In this document: positions 34,441 through 40,884 of the stretch, piece after piece
Position numbering within the stretch: the stretch's first letter is position 1
Layout of the letters: each line of letters begins with the position of its first letter
Assembly (NCBI GenBank): GCA_017694345.1
Contig: JADIMY010000077.1
Span: forward strand, 1-40,884
Source of the DNA: Candidatus Onthovivens merdipullorum
Lineage (GTDB): Bacteria > Bacillota_I > Bacilli_A > RFN20 > CAG-826
Reading direction: 5' to 3'
Length of the DNA: 40,884 nt
The notes under the pieces: model-generated
Told to the model about the DNA's origin: nothing
Seen by the model: only the letters and a program-made list of their open reading frames with translations
Database searches by the model: none
Made by a program: the position numbers and the translations under genes

Positions 34441-35694
34441 ATGTTTATGGAAGACATAATTGAACATAAAAGAGATGGATTAGCATTAACTGAAGAAGAA
34501 ATACATTTTTTTATACAAAATTATGTAAATAACAAGATTCCTGATTATCAAGCTAGTGCCTTACTTATGGCAATTTATTTAAAAGGAATGACAAGTTATG
34601 AAACAGCTATTTTAACAAAAGAAATGCGCGATAGTGGAGAAGTATGGGATTTATCTGATATACCTGGATTAAAGGTTGATAAGCATTCTACTGGAGGAGT
34701 TGGAGATAAAGTTTCTTTAGTTTTAGGACCAATGGTTGCTAGTTGTGGAGCTAAACTTGCTAAGATGAGTGGAAGAGGTTTAGGTCATACCGGAGGAACA
34801 CTTGATAAACTTGAATCAATACCTTGTTTTGATATTTATGAAACTTATGAAGAATTTAAAGAACAAGTTAAAAATGTGGGTATGGCAATAATTGGGCAAG
34901 ATGAAAATTTAGATCCTGCAGATAAAAAAATATACGCTTTAAGAGATGTTACTGCTACAGTTAGTTCTATTCCTTTAATCGCTAGTTCAATCATGTCTAA
35001 AAAATTAGCAAGTGGAAGTGATTGTATCTTACTTGATGTTAAGTATGGCAGTGGTGCTTTTATGAAAACTAAAGAAGATGCGAAAAAACTTGGTGATTTA
35101 ATGGAACAAATTGGTGAACATTTAAATAAAGATGTCCGTTATGAAATTACAAGTATGGAAGAACCATTAGGTTATGCAGTTGGTAATAACTTAGAAATAA
35201 AAGAAGTTATTGAAACTTTAAATAATCGCGGACCAAAAGATTTAACATTGCTTTGCTTAAATAGTGGTGCAATTATGCTAGAGCAAGCGAAGATTTTTGA
35301 TAATTATCAAGATGGATATAATGCTTTATTAAAAAATTTAGAAAATGGGAAAGCTTTTGATAAATTTGTTGAATTTGTAAAGGCACAAAAAGGTGATATA
35401 AGCTATATCTATGACCCTAGTAAATTTAAGGTTAGTAAATATTTAATCCCAATATTTGCTGCAAAAAATGGAATAATTAAAAAAATTGATGCTTTAACAA
35501 TTGGAAAAGCTTCGATGCATCTTGGTGGAGGTAGAATGGTTTTAACTGACACTATTGATATGAGTGCTGGAATTGTTTTAAATAAAAAAGTTGGAGATAG
35601 TGTTAAAAATAACGAATTACTTTGTACTTTACATACAGATAAAGATGATGTTAAAGAGGTAATTGAAGAAGTAAAAGAAGCTTTTATTTACTAG
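34441..35694 (+). CDS. pdp: Pyrimidine-nucleoside phosphorylase
   Basis: Splits thymidine, deoxyuridine or uridine with phosphate for nucleoside salvage. The thymidine-phosphorylase signature is present: MSGRGLGHTGGTLDKLESIP; phosphate-site residues lie in KVDKHSTGGVGDKVSL. A late HLGGGRM motif and the C-terminal VGDSVKNNELLCTLHTDK (biotinyl-like) domain match the Firmicutes Pdp type. The start at 34441 is chosen because GGAGG (34428-34432) lies eight bases upstream. The frame continues to 34405, but those 12 codons cover the ribosome site. The last 11 bases overlap the end of rarA on the other strand. Confidence 0.94.
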   Translation: MFMEDIIEHKRDGLALTEEEIHFFIQNYVNNKIPDYQASALLMAIYLKGMTSYETAILTKEMRDSGEVWDLSDIPGLKVDKHSTGGVGDKVSLVLGPMVASCGAKLAKMSGRGLGHTGGTLDKLESIPCFDIYETYEEFKEQVKNVGMAIIGQDENLDPADKKIYALRDVTATVSSIPLIASSIMSKKLASGSDCILLDVKYGSGAFMKTKEDAKKLGDLMEQIGEHLNKDVRYEITSMEEPLGYAVGNNLEIKEVIETLNNRGPKDLTLLCLNSGAIMLEQAKIFDNYQDGYNALLKNLENGKAFDKFVEFVKAQKGDISYIYDPSKFKVSKYLIPIFAAKNGIIKKIDALTIGKASMHLGGGRMVLTDTIDMSAGIVLNKKVGDSVKNNELLCTLHTDKDDVKEVIEEVKEAFIY

Positions 35695-36946
35695 ATTTAA
35701 GTTTTCTTAAATTTGATGAGCGAACAATTTGTTTTAATTTTTTGTAATTTTCATTTAAAACTTTTTCATATTGTGAATTGTTTGATGGTTCATAAAATGT
35801 TTCATTTTTAATTAATTCAGGAAGATATTGAATTTTATTCCATAAGTCTGGTCGATCATAAGGATATTTATCGATTTCTAAAGTATTAACTGGAGTATAT
35901 TTTAAATAATCTAAGACATCTAAAGGCATTTTATTTACGCAATCTAATGCTTTATAAATTGAATTTGCTCCAGCTTTACTTTTAGGTGACAAAGCTAAAT
36001 CAATTACAGCATCACTTAAAGGAATTACAGCTTCAGGAAAACCAACTTCTCTAGCAACATCAATAGCAATTTTTGTTCTTAAACAAGCATTTGGATTAGC
36101 AAGACCAATATCTTCATAAGCAGTTATTACTAGTCGACGAGCAATTGATTCTAAGTCGTTAGCGGCACATAGTCTAGCTAGATAATAAAGTGCAGCATCG
36201 ACATCACTTCCACGAATAGATTTTTGTAAAGCACTTACAGCGTTATAATGATCATCTTCATTTTTATCCATTTGAATATTTGATACTTTAGTGATTGATT
36301 TAACTTTTTCTAAATCGATTTTTTCTTCATTAAAAGTTAAAGATAAAACTTCTAAATAATTTAATGCAAAACGCATATCGCCATTAGAAGTTTTTGCGAT
36401 AAACTTCAAAGATTCTTCATCGATATCAATTTTATTATCGAGGCCATTTGGACTGGAAATCGCCATTTTTAAACCAAAAAGTATGCAGAACTCTTCTAAT
36501 TTTTTAACTTCTAATAAATGGCAACGACTACGAATTGCCTTATTTATTGATATATAAGGGTTAGCAGTAGTTGCTCCAACTAAACAAATTGTGCCATCTT
36601 CGATATAAGGCAAAAGAATATCTTGTTTATCTTTATTGATACGATGAACCTCATCAATAATTAATAAATATGGCGGATTTAGCTTAGCTTTATTAATAGC
36701 ATCTTCTAAATCTTTTTTATTAGAAGCTACTGCGTTAAGTTTTATATAAGGAATTCCTAAATCATTTGCATAGCACATCGCAATAGTAGTTTTACCTGTT
36801 CCTGGTGGACCATAAAGTATCATTGATAATGGTAATTTTCTTTTAACACTGTTTGTTAAAAATCCTTTTTCTCCGACTAAATGATCTTGACCAATAATAT
36901 CTTTTAAAGTGACTGGTCGAACACGAAAAGCTAGTGGTTTAAGCAT
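35684..36946 (-). CDS. rarA: Replication-associated recombination protein A (AAA+ ATPase)
   Basis: RarA/MgsA/WRNIP1-family ATPase acting at stalled forks. Of its 420 residues, Walker A is GPPGTGKTT (46-54) after PLAFRVRPVTLKDIIGQDHL, and Walker B is LLIIDEVHRI (about 94-103). VGATTANPYISINKAIRSRC contains the sensor and arginine finger. The C-terminal SAL..SIRGSDVDAALYYLARL and AYEDIGLANP blocks define RarA as distinct from clamp loaders. The ATG at 36944-36946 is six bases from its -10 and has no ribosome site. It faces dtd across a 23-base gap holding a shared palindromic -10. Confidence 0.95.
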   Translation of the reverse strand: MLKPLAFRVRPVTLKDIIGQDHLVGEKGFLTNSVKRKLPLSMILYGPPGTGKTTIAMCYANDLGIPYIKLNAVASNKKDLEDAINKAKLNPPYLLIIDEVHRINKDKQDILLPYIEDGTICLVGATTANPYISINKAIRSRCHLLEVKKLEEFCILFGLKMAISSPNGLDNKIDIDEESLKFIAKTSNGDMRFALNYLEVLSLTFNEEKIDLEKVKSITKVSNIQMDKNEDDHYNAVSALQKSIRGSDVDAALYYLARLCAANDLESIARRLVITAYEDIGLANPNACLRTKIAIDVAREVGFPEAVIPLSDAVIDLALSPKSKAGANSIYKALDCVNKMPLDVLDYLKYTPVNTLEIDKYPYDRPDLWNKIQYLPELIKNETFYEPSNNSQYEKVLNENYKKLKQIVRSSNLRKLKSSK

Positions 36947-36952
36947 AAAATT

Positions 36953-36962
36953 ATTATATAAT
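36953..36962. promoter_or_regulatory. Palindromic bidirectional -10 for divergent rarA and dtd
   Basis: ATTATATAAT is its own reverse complement and contains TATAAT on each strand: 36957-36962 for dtd and 36958-36953 for rarA. The ATG of dtd lies 7 bases away on one side and that of rarA 6 bases on the other, so both transcripts would be leaderless. The -35 matches are poor on both sides. Confidence 0.65.
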
Positions 36963-36969
36963 ATCAGTT

Positions 36970-37419
36970 ATGAAATTAGTAATACAAAATGTTTTAAATG
37001 CAAATGTAAAATGTGATGGTAAATTAATTAGTGAAATTAATCGAGGTTTTTTAATTTTAGTTTCTTTTACACAAAGTGATACATTAGAAATTATTAAAAA
37101 GATTGCCTTAAAAGTTTCTAAACTTCGTGTCTTTATGGATGAAACAGGGAAAACCAATAAATCTTTAAAAGATATTGATGGAGAAATTTTATCTGTTTCT
37201 CAATTTACCTTATATGGAAGTGTAAAAGATGGTAATCGACCATCTTTTACCATGTGTCTAAATTTTGATAAGGCTAAAGAATACTATTTATTATTTAACG
37301 AAGAACTTAGAAATTTAGGATTTAAGGTTAAAGAAGGAATTTTTGGAGAAGATATGAAAATATCTTTAGTTAATGATGGTCCTTTTACATTAATCATCGA
37401 TAGTGAGGAATTATTATGA
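36970..37419 (+). CDS. dtd: D-aminoacyl-tRNA deacylase
   Basis: Hydrolyses D-aminoacyl-tRNA so that D-residues do not enter proteins. The 149 residues match the family, with the SQFTLYG motif at 77-83 and NDGPFT at 135-140 (usual NxGPxT with the cis-proline that checks chirality). VFMDETGKTNKSLKDIDGEI is the expected middle region. The N-terminus MKLVIQNVLNANVKCDG replaces the usual MR.V.QRV..A.V. The gene lacks a Shine-Dalgarno and has its -10 only seven bases upstream. It overlaps mnmA by four bases (ATGA). Confidence 0.93.
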   Translation: MKLVIQNVLNANVKCDGKLISEINRGFLILVSFTQSDTLEIIKKIALKVSKLRVFMDETGKTNKSLKDIDGEILSVSQFTLYGSVKDGNRPSFTMCLNFDKAKEYYLLFNEELRNLGFKVKEGIFGEDMKISLVNDGPFTLIIDSEELL

Positions 37420-38546
37420 AAATAATGGTTGGATTAAGTGGTGGTGTAGATAGTGCAATTGCTGCTTATTTATTAAAAAAAGATGGCCACGAAGTTATTT
37501 GTGGCTTTATGAGAAATTGGGATAGTGATTTAAATAATGATTTTTTAGGAAATCCCACTTTAGATGATGATATTTGTCCACAAGAAAAAGACTATCGAGA
37601 TGCAAAAAAAGTAGCTGACAAACTTGGTTTACCATTATTAAGAATCGATTTTATAAAAGAATATTGGGATAATGTTTTCAAATATTTTTTGGATGAATAT
37701 GAAAAAGGTCGAACCCCTAATCCAGATATTTTTTGTAATAAATATATTAAATTTGATTCGTTTTTAAAATTTGCTAAAGATAATGGATGTGAAAAAATAG
37801 CGATGGGACATTATGCTAAAAGAGTTGATGTTGGTGATAAAACATTTTTATATAAAGCTAAAGATAAGAATAAAGATCAAACTTATTTTTTAAGTCAAAT
37901 TAGTTTAGAACAATTAAAAAGTTGTTATTTTCCACTTGGAGATTATTTAAAAGAAGAAGTAAGAGAGATAGCTCATAAATTGGATTTAGAAAGTGTTGAA
38001 GATAAGAAAGATTCAACTGGAATTTGTTTTATTGGAGAAAGAAATTTTAAAGAATTTTTAAAAAATTATTTGCCTGCTAAAAAAGGCGATATTGTTGATA
38101 TAGAAACTGGTAGAGTTTTAGGAAGTCATGATGGGGTCATGTATTACACTTTAGGACAAAGAAAAGGACTAGGAATTGGTGGAATAAAAAATGAAGTCGC
38201 TAAAGGATGGTTTGTTTGTAAAAAAGATGCAAAGAATAATATATTATATGTCGCTAGCGGTAGTGAAGATGTTCATTTATTTAGTGATTCTTGTTATGTC
38301 AATAAAGTAAATTTATTTAATGGCAAAATTAAAGATGGAACACATTTATTTGCTAAATTTAGATACCGTCAAAAAGATTTAGGTGTAACTATTTTTAACG
38401 AAAGCGAAGATATTGTAAAAGTTATTTTTGATGAACCATATAAAGCGATTACTCCAGGTCAAGCGGCAGTATTTTATGATGGTGAGCTCTGTTTAGGTGG
38501 AGGAATAATCGATAAAGTTTATTATAAAGGCAAACTAAAAAATTAG
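37416..38546 (+). CDS. mnmA: tRNA-specific 2-thiouridylase MnmA
   Basis: Thiolates U34 of Lys, Glu and Gln tRNAs, taking sulfur from a cysteine desulfurase relay. The PP-loop SGGVDS is at residues 8-13. The two catalytic cysteines are Cys107 (NPDIFCNKYIKF) and Cys204 (STGICFIGER). GRTPNPD, KAKDKNKDQTYFL and YTLGQRKGLGIGG are family blocks, and the 376 residues are a typical length. GAGGA lies before the ATG, which overlaps the end of dtd by four bases, so the two tRNA quality genes are co-translated. Confidence 0.97.
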   Translation: MKIMVGLSGGVDSAIAAYLLKKDGHEVICGFMRNWDSDLNNDFLGNPTLDDDICPQEKDYRDAKKVADKLGLPLLRIDFIKEYWDNVFKYFLDEYEKGRTPNPDIFCNKYIKFDSFLKFAKDNGCEKIAMGHYAKRVDVGDKTFLYKAKDKNKDQTYFLSQISLEQLKSCYFPLGDYLKEEVREIAHKLDLESVEDKKDSTGICFIGERNFKEFLKNYLPAKKGDIVDIETGRVLGSHDGVMYYTLGQRKGLGIGGIKNEVAKGWFVCKKDAKNNILYVASGSEDVHLFSDSCYVNKVNLFNGKIKDGTHLFAKFRYRQKDLGVTIFNESEDIVKVIFDEPYKAITPGQAAVFYDGELCLGGGIIDKVYYKGKLKN

Positions 38547-38547
38547 A

Positions 38548-38576
38548 TTTACAAATAAATTTAATTTTTATATACT
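38548..38576 (+). promoter_or_regulatory. Promoter of alaS
   Basis: TTTACA (38548-38553), a 17-base spacer, TATACT (38571-38576), placed so that transcription begins at the first bases of the T-box. Confidence 0.8.
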
Positions 38577-38580
38577 TTTA

Positions 38581-38768
38581 GATGAAAAAGAAATACTACT
38601 TATTTCTTTTTAGAGAATGTAATGTTTGGTGAAAGTTACATAAGAAAGGTAGTATGAGCCGCTTTCATTATTTTAATTAATTTAAATTAAGTGCTTAGTT
38701 TATATCTAAACTAGGAATTAGGATGGTACCACGTATAAGCGTTCCTAAATTATAGGAACTTTTTTATT
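38581..38768 (+). promoter_or_regulatory. T-box leader of alaS, alanine specifier GCC
   Basis: T-box RNAs sense uncharged tRNA. Stem I is closed by GATGAAA (38581-38587) with TTTCATT (38663-38669). Above it an internal loop carries GAGCCGC (38656-38662), with GCC (38658-38660), an alanine codon, as the likely specifier (GCT directly overlaps and is also alanine). ATACTAC pairs with GTAGTAT next, then the AGAGA bulge and the GGTGA distal loop (closed by ATGTAA with TTACAT). The T-box sequence is AGGATGGTACCACG (38720-38733), which would pair with tRNA-Ala NCCA. The antiterminator uses TAGGA with TCCTA. Confidence 0.93.
38741..38768 (+). terminator. T-box terminator of alaS
   Basis: GTTCCTA (38741-38747) pairs with TAGGAAC (38753-38759) around AATTA, followed by TTTTTT. 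Its left arm is the partner of the T-box antiterminator. Confidence 0.92.
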
Positions 38769-38787
38769 TTGAAGGAGAGTGTTTATT

Positions 38788-40884
38788 ATGAAATATATGA
38801 CTAGTCAACAAATTAGAGAAACTTGGTTAAATTTCTTTAAAGAAAGAGGACATATGATTGAACCTGGAGCCAGTTTAATTCCTCATGATGATCCAACTTT
38901 ATTATGGATTAACGCTGGAGTTAGTGCTTTAAAAAAATATTTTGATGGAAGTGAAATTCCTGAATCAAAAAGAATTGTTAATGTTCAAAAATGTATCCGA
39001 ACCAATGATATTACTAATGTAGGAAAAACAGCTCGTCATCATACTTTTTTTGAAATGCTAGGTAATTTTTCTATAGGTGATTATTTTAGAAAAGAAATCA
39101 TACCTTGGGCATTTGACATTTTAACAAATCCTAAATATTTTTCTTTAGATAAAAATAAGCTTTATATCACTTACCATCCAAGTGATTTAGAAACTAAAAC
39201 TTTATGGATGAAAGAAGGAATTTCTGAAGATCATTTAATTCCTTTAGAAGGTAATTTTTGGCAAATTGGTGAAGGACCATGTGGACCAAATACAGAAGTT
39301 TTTTATGATCGTGGTGAAAAATATGATCCAAAGAAATTAGGTAAAAAACTATTAATTGATGATATTGAAAACGATCGTTATATTGAAATTTGGGGTATTG
39401 TTTTTTCACAATTTAATGCAGTTAACGGTGTAAAAAGAGAAGATTATAAAGAATTACCTCATAAAAATATAGATACAGGGGCAGGACTAGAAAGAATTGC
39501 TTGTATTTTACAAGAAACGGAAACAAATTTTGAAACTGATTTATTTTTACCAATAATTAAAGATACAGAAAAAATTGCAAATAAACCTTATGTTGAACCT
39601 TATTTAATGCCATATCGTGTTATTGCTGATCATATTAGAGCCTGTGTTTTTGCTTTAGCAGATGGGGCCAGCTTTTCTAATGAAGGTAGAGGTTATGTTT
39701 TGAGAAGATTACTTCGTAGAGCAATGCGTTATGGTCAATTAATTGGATTAAATGAACCATTTTTATATAAACTCGTCGGTAGTGTTATTAATGTAATGAA
39801 AGATTTTTATCCTTATTTAATCGATAAAAAGAATGAACTTGAAAAAAGTATTAAAGTAGAAGAAGAAAAATTTATTAAAACATTAATTAGTGGCGAAAAC
39901 ATTTTAAAAGATTTAATTAAAACTAAAAATAGTATTACTGGATCTGAAGCTTTTAGATTATATGATACTTATGGTTTTCCAATTGAACTTACAAAAGAAA
40001 TTTGTGATGATAAAGGTATTAGTATTGATTTAGAAGAATTTAAAGAATGTTTAGAAAAGCAAAAAGAATTAGCTAGATCTTCAAGAAAAGTTATTGAATC
40101 TTTTAATAAACAATCAAAAGATTTATTAGATTTTAAAGAAGAATCTATTTATAACTATGAAGAAAACGATATTAAAGGAAAAGTTATTGGATTATTTAAA
40201 GATGGTGTTAAGGTTAATGAAATAACAGATGAAGGTTTAGTTATTTTTGATCACACTAATTTTTATGCTGAAATGGGTGGGGAAGTTAGTGACACTGGAA
40301 CTATTGAAAATAAAGAAGCTTTAGCTGAAGTTATAGGTGTTTCTAAAGCTCCAAATAAACAACATCTTCATCATGTTATAGTTAAAAAAGGAAGTATTAA
40401 ACTGGGAGAAGAATTTACTTTAAAATTAGATATTGTTAAACACGAAAATATCAAAAAGAATCATAGTGCAACCCATTTATTACAAAGTGTTTTAATTAAA
40501 TATTTAGGCAAAGATGTTAAACAAAAAGGTAGTTTTGTTAATGAAAACTATTTAAGATTTGATTTTTCTTATCCTAGTAAAATCGATAAAGATACTTTAT
40601 TAGCAATAGAAAAAGAAGTAAATGTTTTAATTAATAAAGATATAAAAAGAGAAACTAAAATTTTGCCAATTGAAGAAGCGAGTAAACTAGGAGCTATTGC
40701 TGAATTTGGTGAAAAATACAGTAACGAAGTTAGAGTTGTTTGTTTTGGAGATGAATCGATTGAATTTTGTGGCGGATGTCATGTAAATAGAACTAGTGAA
40801 ATTGGTTTATTTGTCATTCAAAGTGAAGAATCAATTGCTAGTGGAGTTAGAAGAATTCAAGCAATTACCGGTTATAGAGCTTAT
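38788..40884 (+). CDS. alaS: Alanyl-tRNA synthetase, partial (3' end outside window)
   Basis: The frame is open from ATG 38788 (after AAGGAGAG) to the window edge, 699 codons. Class II catalytic blocks: MTSQQIRETWLNFFKERGH, then RTNDITNVGKTARHHTFFEM and LGNFSIGDYF, and the middle IAVDHIRA-type segment (VIADHIRACVFALADGASFS). The editing domain has the zinc ligands: HSATHLL (about residue 560) and CGGCHVNRTSEIG (about 661). The window ends shortly after, so the C-Ala dimerisation domain is missing. AlaRS attaches alanine to tRNA-Ala and clears Ser and Gly mischarging. Expression is controlled by the T-box leader. Confidence 0.97.
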   Translation, partial: MKYMTSQQIRETWLNFFKERGHMIEPGASLIPHDDPTLLWINAGVSALKKYFDGSEIPESKRIVNVQKCIRTNDITNVGKTARHHTFFEMLGNFSIGDYFRKEIIPWAFDILTNPKYFSLDKNKLYITYHPSDLETKTLWMKEGISEDHLIPLEGNFWQIGEGPCGPNTEVFYDRGEKYDPKKLGKKLLIDDIENDRYIEIWGIVFSQFNAVNGVKREDYKELPHKNIDTGAGLERIACILQETETNFETDLFLPIIKDTEKIANKPYVEPYLMPYRVIADHIRACVFALADGASFSNEGRGYVLRRLLRRAMRYGQLIGLNEPFLYKLVGSVINVMKDFYPYLIDKKNELEKSIKVEEEKFIKTLISGENILKDLIKTKNSITGSEAFRLYDTYGFPIELTKEICDDKGISIDLEEFKECLEKQKELARSSRKVIESFNKQSKDLLDFKEESIYNYEENDIKGKVIGLFKDGVKVNEITDEGLVIFDHTNFYAEMGGEVSDTGTIENKEALAEVIGVSKAPNKQHLHHVIVKKGSIKLGEEFTLKLDIVKHENIKKNHSATHLLQSVLIKYLGKDVKQKGSFVNENYLRFDFSYPSKIDKDTLLAIEKEVNVLINKDIKRETKILPIEEASKLGAIAEFGEKYSNEVRVVCFGDESIEFCGGCHVNRTSEIGLFVIQSEESIASGVRRIQAITGYRAY

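Noticed and set aside
39194-39409. Minus-strand 71-codon open frame inside alaS
   Set aside because: Antisense to conserved AlaRS catalytic sequence.
1-40884. Mobile element, phage, CRISPR or defence system
   Set aside because: No integrase, transposase, Cas, restriction, toxin-antitoxin or direct-repeat-spacer pattern was seen; the gene content is conserved housekeeping with a few unknowns.

Overview
The window is a gene-dense, very AT-rich stretch of a bacterial chromosome. Several genes end in TGA (first gene at 680-682, first ABC half-transporter at 20093-20095) and tryptophan is encoded by TGG, so this is the standard bacterial code and not the Mycoplasma UGA=Trp code. Gene content (RNase J family protein, nusA-ylxR-infB cluster, T-box on alaS, infC-rpmI-rplT with a leader, BPG-dependent phosphoglycerate mutase) fits a low-GC Firmicutes/Bacilli lineage, most likely a reduced-genome relative of the Mollicutes (an Acholeplasma- or RF39-like uncultured group). 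That placement is inference from content and base composition only. I see no phage, integrase, transposase, CRISPR array, tRNA or rRNA.

Layout. 1-3170: end of an ABC-2-type permease and a membrane-anchored Ig-like/beta-helix surface protein. 3171-3962: a decayed SHOCT-type membrane-protein gene. 3963-5278: gpmA and a CvpA-like protein, closed by a bidirectional terminator. 5349-6628 (minus): infC-rpmI-rplT with a promoter, an attenuator leader and an AUA start codon for infC. 6662-8415 (minus): a zinc-dependent phospholipase C family protein and a short-chain dehydrogenase. 8455-13321 (plus): rimP-nusA-rnpM-infB-rbfA behind an attenuator-like hairpin; its terminator lies inside the convergent ttcA-like gene. 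14377-16878: an unknown two-helix membrane protein paired with LemA. 16956-18305: ribF and rpsO. 18359-21855: an asymmetric ABC exporter pair. 22099-23001: an unknown single-pass membrane protein. 23095-27056: pnp followed by an RNase J-like protein that has lost its metal-binding motif. 27108-33089: ftsK/spoIIIE, acpS, a type I pullulanase and plsC. 33086-36946: rsmF-like, pyrimidine nucleoside phosphorylase and rarA, with overlapping convergent 3' ends. 36970-38546: dtd-mnmA. 38548-end: alaS (runs off the window) behind a T-box.

Most of the window is translation and RNA-metabolism housekeeping: initiation factors, ribosomal proteins, ribosome maturation (RimP, RbfA, RsmF), tRNA thiolation (MnmA, TtcA-like), tRNA editing (Dtd, AlaRS), and RNA decay (PNPase, RNase J-like). 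Regulation is mostly by cis-acting RNA: the infC leader, a rimP attenuator, a possible S15 leader and the alaS T-box. Several genes (ttcA-like, ftsK, rsmF-like, rarA, dtd) have a -10 element only 6-10 nt before the start codon and no Shine-Dalgarno, suggesting leaderless transcripts, while others have strong AGGAGG sites.

The best leads are the apparently inactivated RNase J paralogue beside pnp, the infC AUA start with its antiterminator/terminator leader, and the shared palindromic -10 between the apparently leaderless divergent genes rarA and dtd. I found no convincing new defence or mobile system.
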